Assembly: GCA_946478975.1 (NCBI GenBank)
Contig: CAMLEO010000036.1
Location: forward strand, 1-34,996
Origin: an uncultured Steroidobacter sp.
GTDB taxonomy: Bacteria > Pseudomonadota > Gammaproteobacteria > Steroidobacterales > Steroidobacteraceae
Reading direction: 5' to 3'
DNA: 34,996 nucleotides
Shown: positions 15,700 through 24,801 of the stretch, piece after piece
How the letters are laid out: each line of letters starts with the position of its first letter
How positions within the stretch are numbered: the first letter of the stretch is position 1
Program-made: the position numbers and the translations under genes
The notes under the pieces: model-generated
Database searches by the model: none
The model's input: the letters and a program-made list of their open reading frames with translations, nothing else
What the model was told of the DNA's origin: nothing

Positions 15700-18600
15700 G
15701 AGAGTCGGCGCCGATGGAAATCGGCGTATGTTTCCAGCGCGCGTGCGCCGGGAGGCGGCCAGTCGATCCCGAGGCTTTCGAGCGCAGAGAGTGTCTGATT
15801 GCACGAGAATCGTCCGCCGGCGTCGGCGACGATCTCGGCCAGCTGTGCCTCCCAGCGCTCGGAGCTCGCGATGCTGGGATCGGGGAGCAATGCCAGCGTC
15901 AGCAGCAGGTCAGGATCCGCCGCCGGGGCTGCGCAGGCATTCCTCAGCGCTTCGTGAAAAGCCGGATAAGGCACCGGCCGAATCGCGAAACCGGCATTGC
16001 TGAAGCTTCTGAAGATTGTCTCCAGCTGCTGCCCCTCGGGATGAAAAACATGAAACACCGGCGCCGGGAGCGTGCGCGCGGTCATGGCTGCGCTCAGAAA
16101 ACGTGCGACGTAGTCGACCGGGGTGTAGTCGACTCGGAGCGAAGTCTCGAAACTCAGACCGAGCCGCAGGCAGGCGCGGATCAGCGTATCCAGTAGTGCA
16201 CGTGAATTTGCAATACCGGTTCGTGAGTGCGGCATCACTTCGCCGAGACGATACGTCACAGTCGATACGCCGCGCGCACGGGCTTCGACCAGCAAACGTT
16301 CGGCCACGGATTTCGATTGCCCGTACCCCGACGCAGGGAAGGGTGCCTCCGCAGACAGCTCGGATTCATCGAAGCGCGCACGCGCGTCCGCCGCGACGGC
16401 AGCGAGGGTCGAAATATAATGAATCCGTTTAGGCCGGCCGCGGACGGCGAGCCGGATGAGCTCGAGGGTGCCGCTCACGTTGCTTGCCTGGAGTGCAGAG
16501 TAGCCGAGCAGGAAGTTCACAGCGGCGCCGCAATGGACGATGGTATCGATCGAGCGCACCAGGCGTTCGTAAGCCGCATCCGCCAGGCCGAGTTGTGACA
16601 GCGCGAGATCGCCCGCAATCGCGGTCGTACGCTGCATACGATCGTCGGTGTCGAGCCGATAGTGCTTTATCGTTTCTCCCAGGCGCTTGGCAGCGGCGGC
16701 ATCGTCCGCAGCGCGTATCAGGCAGATGACATTGGCTTTCGTGTCCGCCAGCACACTGTGCAGCAAATGGCTGCCGATGAATCCGGTCGCCCCGGTCAAC
16801 AGCACCACGTCAGGCGCATCGATCAATGCTCCGGCGCCGGCACGGATGTTTGGATCGAGTCGCGCGGCCGTTCGCAATGTTTGCGCGAGCCGCGCATTCG
16901 CCTCCGTGTCGCTGCTTTCGCGGGCGCTTTCCACGAACGTCGCCTGCGTGCTGATGGTAGGGCAGCGGTAGATATCGCGAGTCAGCACCTTGCAGCCGAA
17001 TTCGTCCCGGAGTCTCAAGCCCAGCCGGACCGCGACCAGGCTGTCCCCGCCCAGGCTGAAGAAGTCTTCGTGCAGACCGGCGCTGTTCAACGCGAGCAGC
17101 TCCAGCCACGAGTTGTGAATCCGGCGCTCCACATCAGACATGGCCTCGGGCGCAATGCTCCGCTGCGATCGAGACAGCGCCGCCAGCGCTTTACGATCGA
17201 CCTTGCCGTTCGAGTTGAGCGGCATGCGGTCGATCATCACCACTTTCTTCGGCACGCAGTACGCGGGCAGCGAACTCGCCACTGTTTGTGTGATATCCCG
17301 AGGCAGCGTGCCGGAATGCGCCACGACATATGCTGCCAGCCTGCGCGTCCCGTTGGACTCGCCCTCGACGATCACTTTGACGGCGCGGACCGCGGGATGA
17401 GCGGCGATGACGCTTTCAATTTCCGTCAGTTCGATGCGCACGCCGCCGAGCTTGATCTGGTGATCCTGGCGGCCCACGAAATGGAGCCTGCCATCCGGGC
17501 GGTGATAGCCGAGATCGCCAGTGCGATACAGGCGGTTACCGGGAATTTCGGGCAGGTGGTTGGGAATGAATGCGGCTTGAGTCTTCAGAGGATCGTTGAG
17601 ATATCCGCCGCCCAGGCAATCTCCGCCGATGAGAATCTCACCCACGATGCCCGGCGGCACCAGCCGGCCCGTGGCGTCCACGATTGCGGCATAACAGTTA
17701 TCGATGGGGCGGCCGATGGGGATTGCCCAGCCATCCTGGTCACACACCTCGTGAAACACGCAACCGATGGATGCCTCGGTCGGACCGTAGGTGTTGGTGA
17801 TGTGACATCGCGGCAGCCAGCCGCGAAATTTCTGGACTGCCCTGGCACCGATCTCCTCGCCGCCGATCAGCAGCCGCCGCAGCGAGCCGAGCCGGGAAAT
17901 GAGATCGCGATCCGACTCGATCAGCTCCACCAGCGCATTGAAGATCGAAGGCACGAAATCGGTCATCGTGATGCCATGTGTTTCGATGAGCGCTATCGTG
18001 TAGTGGAGGTCGAGCAGCTTGCCGGCAGTGGGAATCACGACGCGGCTGCCGCTGGTGAGCGGCCATAGCAGTTGCCAGATCGAAGAATCGAATACGTGGC
18101 GGCTGTTCTGCAGCACGACGTCATCGCCGGCAGCACCGAAACGACGGCTCATCGCCAGGAAACGATTGAGCAGTCCGCCGTGAAAGTTGAGGGCACACTT
18201 GGGCACGCCGGTGGAGCCCGAGGTGAAGAACCCGTAGACGAGATCTTCCGGCCGCGGCATCGCCTGGCGTGGTTTGAGAGTTGTCACATCGAGATCTGCA
18301 GCTTTGAAGCACAGCCAGGGAACCGAATCGATGCAGGCCGTCGAGTCGTCGTCGCAGAGGACCACGCGTGCTTTGAGCTGACTGAAAATGACCCGCAGCC
18401 GCTCCTGCGGCCAACTCACGTCGACCGGCACGAACGCGGCCCCGAGCTTCAGCAGTGCAATCATCGCGATCGGCAGCTCCAGGGTGCCGGCTGTCACCAT
18501 GGGTATCAGCTCGCCCGCTTGCACGCCGTGAGCGTGCAACAGCGTTGCCAGCGCGTTGGCTTTGCCGTCGAGCTGCGCGTAGGTGAGGGTCTGCTCTCCG

Positions 18601-19337
18601 AATGTGAGCGCCGGCCGGTGACCGCCTCTGCGAGCGCAGTCTTCGAACAGGTGGAGAATCGTTCTCTCCCGTTCGTAGGGCACGGCGGGATCGTTGAACT
18701 CGGTCAATATTTTCTTTCGGCATTCCGCGGAGACCCAGCCGATCTCGCTGACCTGGGTTGCAGGATTGCGCGTCAGCGTGCGCACGGCTTCGCGGAGTGC
18801 GTCGACCAGAGCTGCAGCAGTGATGCGATGGGACGCCGCCTGTGCCGTCCGCACGTCCAGGCTCAAGGCGTGTCCCTCATCCCTGAACTCGAATTCGAGC
18901 TCCACACCTTCGTGGTTGAAGGACACAGCGTCGATCGTTTCCTCTGACGTTCCGTCGCGCCAGCGAATCAAAGCTTCAACGGTTGCAGGATCTGCGGTTG
19001 ATTGAGAAACGGGCGCCACGTGCAACGCATCGTGGGCTGCCAGCGCGAGCTCCTGGAACGGCGCTTCCGCGGCCACGGCAAGCTCGATCGCGAGTCGATC
19101 TCCATCCGTCCGGCGTGATCGGTCGCCGATCTCCGGGTCTCGCCGGATTGCGAGGCGCACCCGATCTCGTCCTCGATACAAAGCCACGAGACAGGCAACC
19201 AGCGCAGCGAACACCGCGGTCGCGCCGACCTTCCCATTGGCCACCCGTTCGACGAAGGGGCCGAGCTGTTGGCACACCGTCGCTGTCTCGGCAGCTCTGC
19301 GCAGCGAGTGAGGCCGCCAGGCAGTCTCAGGTCTCAT
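15696..19337 (-). CDS. NRPS-2: half C domain-A-PCP-thioester reductase
   Basis: 1213 aa; ATG at 19337 has GGAAG 7 nt upstream; the frame is open to 19517 but without a better site. Residues ~25-205 correspond only to the C-terminal half of a condensation domain (ALVACLVALYRGRDRVRLAI, then the LVDALREAVRTL helix); the N-terminal half with HHxxxDG is absent. A domain ~225-720: TSGSTGVPK (372-380), TYGPTEAS, YRTGDLGYHRPDG, A10 NGKVDRK with Lys712. Manually aligned pocket: D417, S418, W421, D460, L490, G492, T516, I524, G525, K712; unassigned. PCP Ser766 (SLGGDSLVAV). Terminal NADPH-dependent reductase: GATGFIG (849-855), Thr977 (YISTLAA), Tyr1005 and Lys1009 (YGQSKS). The expected outcome is reductive release of the chain as aldehyde or, after a second reduction, alcohol. 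Confidence 0.94.
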   Translation of the reverse strand: MRPETAWRPHSLRRAAETATVCQQLGPFVERVANGKVGATAVFAALVACLVALYRGRDRVRLAIRRDPEIGDRSRRTDGDRLAIELAVAAEAPFQELALAAHDALHVAPVSQSTADPATVEALIRWRDGTSEETIDAVSFNHEGVELEFEFRDEGHALSLDVRTAQAASHRITAAALVDALREAVRTLTRNPATQVSEIGWVSAECRKKILTEFNDPAVPYERERTILHLFEDCARRGGHRPALTFGEQTLTYAQLDGKANALATLLHAHGVQAGELIPMVTAGTLELPIAMIALLKLGAAFVPVDVSWPQERLRVIFSQLKARVVLCDDDSTACIDSVPWLCFKAADLDVTTLKPRQAMPRPEDLVYGFFTSGSTGVPKCALNFHGGLLNRFLAMSRRFGAAGDDVVLQNSRHVFDSSIWQLLWPLTSGSRVVIPTAGKLLDLHYTIALIETHGITMTDFVPSIFNALVELIESDRDLISRLGSLRRLLIGGEEIGARAVQKFRGWLPRCHITNTYGPTEASIGCVFHEVCDQDGWAIPIGRPIDNCYAAIVDATGRLVPPGIVGEILIGGDCLGGGYLNDPLKTQAAFIPNHLPEIPGNRLYRTGDLGYHRPDGRLHFVGRQDHQIKLGGVRIELTEIESVIAAHPAVRAVKVIVEGESNGTRRLAAYVVAHSGTLPRDITQTVASSLPAYCVPKKVVMIDRMPLNSNGKVDRKALAALSRSQRSIAPEAMSDVERRIHNSWLELLALNSAGLHEDFFSLGGDSLVAVRLGLRLRDEFGCKVLTRDIYRCPTISTQATFVESARESSDTEANARLAQTLRTAARLDPNIRAGAGALIDAPDVVLLTGATGFIGSHLLHSVLADTKANVICLIRAADDAAAAKRLGETIKHYRLDTDDRMQRTTAIAGDLALSQLGLADAAYERLVRSIDTIVHCGAAVNFLLGYSALQASNVSGTLELIRLAVRGRPKRIHYISTLAAVAADARARFDESELSAEAPFPASGYGQSKSVAERLLVEARARGVSTVTYRLGEVMPHSRTGIANSRALLDTLIRACLRLGLSFETSLRVDYTPVDYVARFLSAAMTARTLPAPVFHVFHPEGQQLETIFRSFSNAGFAIRPVPYPAFHEALRNACAAPAADPDLLLTLALLPDPSIASSERWEAQLAEIVADAGGRFSCNQTLSALESLGIDWPPPGARALETYADFHRRRLS

Positions 19338-19506
19338 GGAGTTGCTTCCGTGCGTTCGTTTCTCGAACAGACTGTATCGCCGCGGATTTCCACAAGTCGA
19401 GCCAATGTGAGTTCTCTGCAGTCGCAGCGGCGATTGCAGGCAGCAATTCCCCAACAGATTGATCGCAGACGATCCTTGGCGCACGCTCCTGAAGAGAGGT
19501 CGACGG

Positions 19507-20886
19507 GTGAGCGACAACCATACGAGCCCCGAACCAGCACCGGCAGCTCAGCCGGAATTCTGTGCGCGCACGCTGTTGGAAGCAGTGTCTGTCCCCAGCT
19601 TTCGCAAGGCCAGCTGGGCCGGCATCAAGAAAGGTTCGACCAGGGTCGATTCGACCAACGGTCTCAACTGGGTGGTCAAAGTGCGAGGCGCGCTGGATTT
19701 CGACGCACTCGAACGTGCGTATCTAGCAGTGATAGCGCGCCACGACGCGCTTCGAGCCTCCATCATTGATACGGAGCAGGGGCCTTACCTGTTCTTCCAG
19801 CCTCAGGTCTCGTGGTGTCTGCAACGGATCGATCTGAGCGACGTTGCGGCAGAGATGCGCGAGGCGCGGGCCAGGGAGCTGGCCAGCTCCCTCGTCTGGA
19901 TGCCGTTCGATTTGTCACAGGCACCGTTGTTCCGAGCGTTCGTCATTACGTTGGGACCGCGTGAGCACGTGCTCGGGCTGGTGGCTCACCATTTCATCGC
20001 GGATGGCACATCACGAGAAATCATCAAGCGAGAAGTGCTCCTGGCGTATCAGGCGTACTCCCATCAGCAGGTGCCACGCGAGCTTGCAGAGCCTTGCGTG
20101 CAATACTCCGGATACTTGATGTCGATGGAGAGATGGTTCGCGAGCCCAGCTGCGACGCCCCATTTCGTCTACTGGAAAGAGCGCCTTGCGCGTGCGCCCG
20201 CCGTCATACTGCCAGACTCCATGCGGGACAGCACCACGGTGCGTACAGAGATCAAGCTGGGCGCCGAACTCACATCTGCCATTTACGAAACCGCGCGTGC
20301 CCTTCGAGTCACTCCTTACTTCCTGCTATGCGCCGCGCAATACGTGCTGTTGTCGAAGCTGACCGAGCTGGAGGACGTGACGATCGGATCGGTAATCCAG
20401 GGGCGTGAGACACCCGCGTTGCAGCCGGTCGTAGGCAATCTGGCCGATCGGGTGTACCACCGCGTGAGCCTGGTCGGAAATCCCCGCTTTGCCGAACTAG
20501 TGCAACGGGTACGCACCGCTGTCATGGAGGCAGAGTCTCATCAATTCGTACGCTTCGATATTCTCACTCGAATTCGCGGCGACGAGGGGCTCGTGGTCGC
20601 GCCGATGTTCAATTACATGCCGGGCGGGCCGGCCGAAGCAGCTCCGCCGGCGTGGAATGAAGCGGATGAATCCGTAACGAGGTTTCCCATCGCACCGGCG
20701 CCCGTAAATACACCGGGAGGCGGGCCGTCCTATTGGCTGACGATGTGGTGGACGTCGGACGGGCTGGAGGGGAATTTTCGTTTCTGGGGTCGCTCGATGC
20801 CAGCGGTGGCGCCGGCATTCGCGGCAGTGCTTGCCCAAGCCGTGAGATGGACTCGTCTCAGACTGCGCTCGTTCGCTCTGAATTGA
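19507..20886 (+). CDS. Stand-alone NRPS condensation domain
   Basis: 459 aa; GTG at 19507 chosen for GAGAGG (~19494-19499) 7 nt upstream; TTG at 19459 lacks a site. The protein is one complete C domain: IARHDALRASI early, then HHFIADG with His161, His162 and Asp166, then PHFVYWKERLARAP, VLLSKLTELEDVTIGSV and the closing MWWTSDGLEGNFRFWG. No A or carrier domain follows. It is transcribed divergently from NRPS-2, 169 nt apart, whose own C domain is only half present. The economical reading is that this enzyme supplies the missing peptide-bond step in trans. It could instead catalyse an ester, amide or glyceryl transfer to a carrier. Its 3' end overlaps the GNAT 3' end by 29 nt. Confidence 0.9.
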   Translation: MSDNHTSPEPAPAAQPEFCARTLLEAVSVPSFRKASWAGIKKGSTRVDSTNGLNWVVKVRGALDFDALERAYLAVIARHDALRASIIDTEQGPYLFFQPQVSWCLQRIDLSDVAAEMREARARELASSLVWMPFDLSQAPLFRAFVITLGPREHVLGLVAHHFIADGTSREIIKREVLLAYQAYSHQQVPRELAEPCVQYSGYLMSMERWFASPAATPHFVYWKERLARAPAVILPDSMRDSTTVRTEIKLGAELTSAIYETARALRVTPYFLLCAAQYVLLSKLTELEDVTIGSVIQGRETPALQPVVGNLADRVYHRVSLVGNPRFAELVQRVRTAVMEAESHQFVRFDILTRIRGDEGLVVAPMFNYMPGGPAEAAPPAWNEADESVTRFPIAPAPVNTPGGGPSYWLTMWWTSDGLEGNFRFWGRSMPAVAPAFAAVLAQAVRWTRLRLRSFALN

Positions 20887-21490
20887 GCCCCTCCGGCCCG
20901 AGTTTCTGTGCGAGCTTCTTCCTCAGTATTTGCAGGCTGCGCTGCTTGAGGTCGCTGACCTTCTGCATCATGTAGTGTCCTGCGAGGCTTTGACCATTGG
21001 CCCGCGCGTAATCTTTGAGCGTGCCGTAGATCTCGAAACCGAATCGTTCCCACACGTGATGCGCAGTGGTATCGGCGCGCACGTCGAGCGTCACCAGTTC
21101 GGCGCCGTCACGCTCGCACTGGAGTGCGATCTCGTAGAATGCCGTCGGCAGAATCATTCCGCCGCGATGTGCCTCGGCAATCATGCCCTTTGCCAGATCC
21201 ACGATGTGACGATTGTTGGGATTGAGATTGCGCCGGAGGGTGCACAGCGCAATCAACTCGCCGTGATGGCGAATCTCCAGCAGCCTGCATTTGCCGGCGC
21301 GGAGATTTTGCCGCAGCTCCCGCAGGTACGTTTCGGCTTCGGCGTCGTCGATCGTGGTACCGAAGCCGATGATGGGAGTTGCGGCGCTCGTCTCCCGCAG
21401 GAGTCGCACAATCTCGTTTTCGAGCCGTTCGTTCGTATCCGACGGCCAGAGATACTCGGTGGCCTCGGCAGTATCGGGTGCCGCACTCAT
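20858..21490 (-). CDS. GNAT-family N-acetyltransferase-like protein
   Basis: 210 aa; ATG at 21490 is one base after the stop of the PLP synthase gene (TGAgATG), indicating coupling; upstream in-frame starts at 21502 and 21535 lie inside that gene. The GNAT signature is in VTLDVRADTTAHHVWERFGFEIYGTLKDYAR (the beta4-alpha4 NxxAxxxYxxxGF-like block, residues ~151-181), with LLEIRHHGELIALCTLRR as the beta2-beta3 hairpin. GNATs move an acyl group from acyl-CoA (or acyl carrier) to an amine. Paired with an amino-acid-forming enzyme inside an NRPS locus, it may acylate or protect that amino acid; substrate unknown. Confidence 0.78.
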   Translation of the reverse strand: MSAAPDTAEATEYLWPSDTNERLENEIVRLLRETSAATPIIGFGTTIDDAEAETYLRELRQNLRAGKCRLLEIRHHGELIALCTLRRNLNPNNRHIVDLAKGMIAEAHRGGMILPTAFYEIALQCERDGAELVTLDVRADTTAHHVWERFGFEIYGTLKDYARANGQSLAGHYMMQKVSDLKQRSLQILRKKLAQKLGPEGLNSERTSAV

Positions 21491-21491
21491 C

Positions 21492-22499
21492 TCAGACCAC
21501 ATCGGCAACGAGGTGCGGGGCGGACTCGACGTCATCCTCGACCAGGCTGCCGAGGTCGTTGTTCCTCAGCCATTGATCGTCATAGATGGTTTCCAGATAT
21601 TTGAGTCCGCTATCCGGCAGTATCACCACGATGTTGGAGTGGGACGAGAGCTTCTTGCCGTACTCCAGGGCTGCATGGACCACCGCGCCGGAGGAGCCGC
21701 CCAGCAACAGCCCGTCGTTCCTCGCAAGCTTGCGGCACGCTGCAAAGGCATCGACGTCGGCCACTCGGATCACCTCGTCGATATATTCGGTGAGAATATT
21801 TCCCGGTTTGAAGCTGAGCCCGGCACCGTTCTGCAGATAAGGTTTGTATTCGCCGCCGAACACCACGGATCCCGCCGGTTCCACCCCGACGATGCGGATG
21901 TTCGGGTTGCGGCTCTTCAGATACTTCGCGGTGCCGCTCAAGTGACTGCCGGTGCTGGCGCTGCCGATGAGCACATCGATGCGCCCCTGGGTCTGCTCAT
22001 AGATCTCCGGGCCGGTGGTCAGGACATGCGCCTCGATGGCGGCGGGATTGTTGTACTGATCCAGGTTGATGCAGTTCGGCAGGCGCGCGGCGATGGCTTT
22101 GGCCAGGGCGATTCGTTTCCTTTGATAGCCGCCGGTTTCATCGGGCGTGGCGACGATTCGGACGTGGCCGCCGAATGCCTTGACCAGTGCCACGTTGCTC
22201 TTCGGTGTCTTGGGATCGAGCACGCAGATGAAGTGAAGTTTGGCGATCGCGCACAGCATCGCGAGCGCGTGCCCCATGTTGCCGGAGGTGGACTCTACGA
22301 TGGTCCAGCCCTCCTTCAGCTCGTGATCGCTGCGCGCCTGGGCGAGCAGCTGTCGCGCGGTTCGATCCTTGACGCTGTAAGCCGGGTTAAGCGCTTCGAG
22401 CTTGCCGAAGATATCGACCTTGCGCGCATCGTCGCAAAAGCTGTTGAGCCGGAGCAGCGGCGTATTGCCGATGAGCTGTTCGACACTGCGGAATTTCAT
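21492..22499 (-). CDS. PLP-dependent cysteine synthase/SbnA-like beta-synthase
   Basis: 335 aa; ATG at 22499 with GAGAGG about 12 nt upstream. Fold type II PLP enzyme: Lys44 in NPAYSVKDR is the Schiff-base lysine; TSGNMGHALA (71-80) is the substrate loop (usual TSGNTG), GSASTGSHLSG the phosphate-binding loop, PDSGLKYLETIYDDQW the C-terminal element. These enzymes replace the beta substituent of O-acetyl- or O-phosphoserine with a nucleophile. PDxGxKYLxTxYDDxW recalls SbnA-like synthases that begin 2,3-diaminopropionate synthesis, but SbnB is not visible. Cysteine synthase or another beta-substituted alanine synthase remain possible. Next to GNAT in the NRPS locus, it probably supplies a nonproteinogenic amino acid. 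Confidence 0.88.
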   Translation of the reverse strand: MKFRSVEQLIGNTPLLRLNSFCDDARKVDIFGKLEALNPAYSVKDRTARQLLAQARSDHELKEGWTIVESTSGNMGHALAMLCAIAKLHFICVLDPKTPKSNVALVKAFGGHVRIVATPDETGGYQRKRIALAKAIAARLPNCINLDQYNNPAAIEAHVLTTGPEIYEQTQGRIDVLIGSASTGSHLSGTAKYLKSRNPNIRIVGVEPAGSVVFGGEYKPYLQNGAGLSFKPGNILTEYIDEVIRVADVDAFAACRKLARNDGLLLGGSSGAVVHAALEYGKKLSSHSNIVVILPDSGLKYLETIYDDQWLRNNDLGSLVEDDVESAPHLVADVV

Positions 22500-22677
22500 G
22501 CGGAGGTCCTCTCGCCCGAATGTTTGGCAGCCTAGCGTCGGGCTTTGCGAGGTGAACCTGTCCGCTCGGGCAAACCGCACGCGTGCCGTCGCTCACCTGG
22601 TGTAGTAAGGTTTGTGTGCATGAACGGACTCATTGCACGCCGCAAGTCCGCAAGTAGTTGGAGGCCAAAGGATAGGC

Positions 22678-22965
22678 ATGAGTGCGCAACCGGCGACGGT
22701 TCACGGCATACAACAGCTCGTAGATCAGCTCCGGCCTGATGCACCCCTGCAGGCTGCGCTGAGCCGCGAGACGCGCTTCGTGGCGGATCTCGGTCTCGCG
22801 TCGCTGGAGCTGATCGGCCTGGTGTTTTTGTGCGAGCAAACGTTCAGCGTCAGCCTGATCGATCAACCCGGGTTGCTCGCGACGCTCCACACGGTGGGTG
22901 AGACAGTAGATGCTTTGCGAAGACTGCAGGGCAGCGCCGCCGAGCCCGTGCTCGAGGTGAGTTGA
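22678..22965 (+). CDS. Discrete acyl carrier protein
   Basis: 95 aa; ATG at 22678 has AAAGGAT (22667-22673) upstream. It matches the four-helix acyl carrier fold: RFVADLGLASLELIGLVFLCEQTF places the phosphopantetheine Ser at 42, in an ASL rather than the usual DSL context. The hydrophobic helix after it and the acidic surface (E44, E53) fit. As the head of a tight four-gene + operon (next start 4 nt later), it likely carries an acyl or glyceryl unit for the locus, for example a glyceryl group loaded by the FkbH-like enzyme at 33547 or an acid activated by one of the two ligases. Which one is unknown. Confidence 0.85.
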   Translation: MSAQPATVHGIQQLVDQLRPDAPLQAALSRETRFVADLGLASLELIGLVFLCEQTFSVSLIDQPGLLATLHTVGETVDALRRLQGSAAEPVLEVS

Positions 22966-22969
22966 TCGC

Positions 22970-23890
22970 ATGCGCATCGTCGACGGACATGCGCACGTCG
23001 CCTCCATGAGGTTCATTCCAACCGAGTTCGTGACCGGAGTTGCAAGAAACATCGCGGCGCAGGGCGTGAATTCGCCGAGCAAGCGACTGAGCGTCGAGCA
23101 GATCCAGTCGGTGCTGGTCGCGCAGCACCAGGATCATCAAGCCGATGAGCTGGTGCGCGATATGGACGCAGCGGGCATCGCCATGACCGTGCTGCTGGTG
23201 CCGGATTTCAGCCGCGCGTTGCGCTGTTCGCTGTCGATCGCCGAGATGGCGGCCGAACATCACAAAATCCGCGAGCGGCATCCCGGACGTTTTTACGTGT
23301 TTCAGGGCGTCGATCCGCGCTCCGGCGCCGAAGCGGTCGAGTTCTTCGAAGCGGTCATCGTGAACTATGGCTTCAACGGGCTGAAGCTGTATCCGCCGTG
23401 CGGCTATTCGCCGAGCGATGAGCGGCTGTTTCCAATCTACGAAATCTGCGCCCGACGCGGCCTGCCGGTACTTCTGCACACCGGCCCGACCTCGCCGGTG
23501 CTGGACTTCAACTTCGCCCATCCATCGCTGATCGATCGCGCGGCCAGAGAGTTTCCCGGGGTCAATTTCATTCTGGCGCACGGTGCGGTTCATCACACCA
23601 GGACGGCCGTGGAGTTGTGCGCCTATCGGCCCAACGTTTATCTCGATATTTCGGCGTTTCCCGGCATTCTCCACCCCCAGGGCTGGCAGCAGCAGCTCAA
23701 GGACCTGTTCCGGTTGGGAATAAATCACAAGATCATCTTTGGCACCGATTGGCCGTTGTTTCGGATGACCGCGGGCACCAAGAGCTGCCTGGATGAGCTG
23801 ATGGGTGAGGGCGGTCCGCTCGTCGGGCTGCCCGCGAAAGAGATTGAAGCCATCATGGCAGGGACTATCGAGCGGCTGATCCCGCACTGA
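22970..23890 (+). CDS. Amidohydrolase-2-family (ACMSD/gamma-resorcylate decarboxylase-like) protein
   Basis: 306 aa, 4 nt after the ACP. Metal-dependent TIM-barrel hydrolase/decarboxylase of the amidohydrolase_2 family. Visible metal or active-site positions are His7-x-His9 in VDGHAHV, the His in LLHTGPT, the His in LAHGAV and the Asp in FGTDWP, in canonical order. GLKLYPPCGYSP is the strand that follows the middle of the barrel. Family members hydrolyse C-N/C-O bonds or decarboxylate aromatic acids and 2-amino-3-carboxymuconate semialdehyde. In this operon (ACP, amidohydrolase, Cys hydrolase, LuxR) it could tailor a carrier-bound or released acyl unit. I cannot name the reaction. Confidence 0.88.
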   Translation: MRIVDGHAHVASMRFIPTEFVTGVARNIAAQGVNSPSKRLSVEQIQSVLVAQHQDHQADELVRDMDAAGIAMTVLLVPDFSRALRCSLSIAEMAAEHHKIRERHPGRFYVFQGVDPRSGAEAVEFFEAVIVNYGFNGLKLYPPCGYSPSDERLFPIYEICARRGLPVLLHTGPTSPVLDFNFAHPSLIDRAAREFPGVNFILAHGAVHHTRTAVELCAYRPNVYLDISAFPGILHPQGWQQQLKDLFRLGINHKIIFGTDWPLFRMTAGTKSCLDELMGEGGPLVGLPAKEIEAIMAGTIERLIPH

Positions 23891-23892
23891 CC

Positions 23893-24801
23893 ATGCAAGC
23901 CAATCTTCACAGCTTGATGGCGGCAACTTATGAGGACTTCGAGCGCATCGAGATCCCCACGCGGGACGGGTCGACGCTCGTTACCTATGAGTACGGGTCA
24001 AGGGACGCGCGAACGGTCGTCATCGTGAACCCGGTGGGTGTGCCGATTGTCATTGCCTCGCGGCTGGCTCGCCGTCTGGGCCAGAGATACCGCGTTGTTT
24101 GTTGGGAACAGCGCGGCTACGGGACGCCACCGGATGACTTTCGAGCCAAGCCGCACGATTACTCGACTTACGTGACGGATGTGCTCGACGTCTGCGGCAG
24201 GGTTGAGGGCACACCCGCAGCTCTGATCGGGATCTGTTCCGGGGCAGCGCTGGCGATTACAGCCGTGGCGCGCAACATGATTCAGCCGCTGTCGCTGGTG
24301 CTGGTGTGTCCCGCTGTGCGTTTCAGCGAAGGATATCTGCCGAGCATATTCGACTCGGCTTTCGTTCCCTACATGCGCATGATCGGCGCAGGCAACCGCC
24401 CGCTCGCTCGTGAGCTGTTGGAGATGCGTGCGGCCTTCGCCAAAGAGCCGCGCAGCAGCGCTCCGCACATCGACGAGCAGATCATCGAAGCGGCGGACAC
24501 TGTGAGCCTGCAGTCCCTCGACGGCATGCTCGTATACGCGAGGGTGCTGCAAGTCTTTACAGACGAGAGACTCGATGCAGAGATCGGTCGGCTCGGGCAG
24601 AAGACGGCCGTATTCGCAACGGCGGATGACAAGACCGTTTCGGTGCAGTCGATTCGTCGTCTCTGCGAGATGCTGCCGAACGCTGAACTGCACGAATATC
24701 CCAAGGGGGGACATTTCGCGGTGTTCACCCGGGAAGACATGCGACAGAGGATCATGGACGTCATCGACGCCGGCGTCGCCGCAGCTCCTGGAGAGCGCTG
24801 A
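23893..24801 (+). CDS. Alpha/beta hydrolase with Cys nucleophile (copy A)
   Basis: 302 aa. Alpha/beta-hydrolase fold: IVNPVGVP strand-oxyanion region, then VVCWEQRGYG, then the nucleophile elbow LIGICSGAALA. The third residue of the Gx[S/C]xG elbow is Cys115, not Ser. Asp245 or Asp246 (FATADDKTV) and His274 (GGHFAVF) complete a Cys-Asp-His triad. A lid region (~150-215) separates them. Cys in this position is known in dienelactone hydrolases and in a few thioesterases that prefer acyl transfer or lactone formation over hydrolysis. It is paralogous to the minus-strand gene at 27918. It starts 2 nt after the amidohydrolase and overlaps LuxR by one base. A discrete acyltransferase or cyclising thioesterase role is plausible; plain hydrolysis cannot be excluded. 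Confidence 0.85.
   Translation: MQANLHSLMAATYEDFERIEIPTRDGSTLVTYEYGSRDARTVVIVNPVGVPIVIASRLARRLGQRYRVVCWEQRGYGTPPDDFRAKPHDYSTYVTDVLDVCGRVEGTPAALIGICSGAALAITAVARNMIQPLSLVLVCPAVRFSEGYLPSIFDSAFVPYMRMIGAGNRPLARELLEMRAAFAKEPRSSAPHIDEQIIEAADTVSLQSLDGMLVYARVLQVFTDERLDAEIGRLGQKTAVFATADDKTVSVQSIRRLCEMLPNAELHEYPKGGHFAVFTREDMRQRIMDVIDAGVAAAPGER

Noticed and set aside
16662..18068. 468-aa plus-strand frame inside NRPS-2
   Set aside because: Shadow of the NRPS-2 A domain; rich in Arg/His/Asp, no motif.
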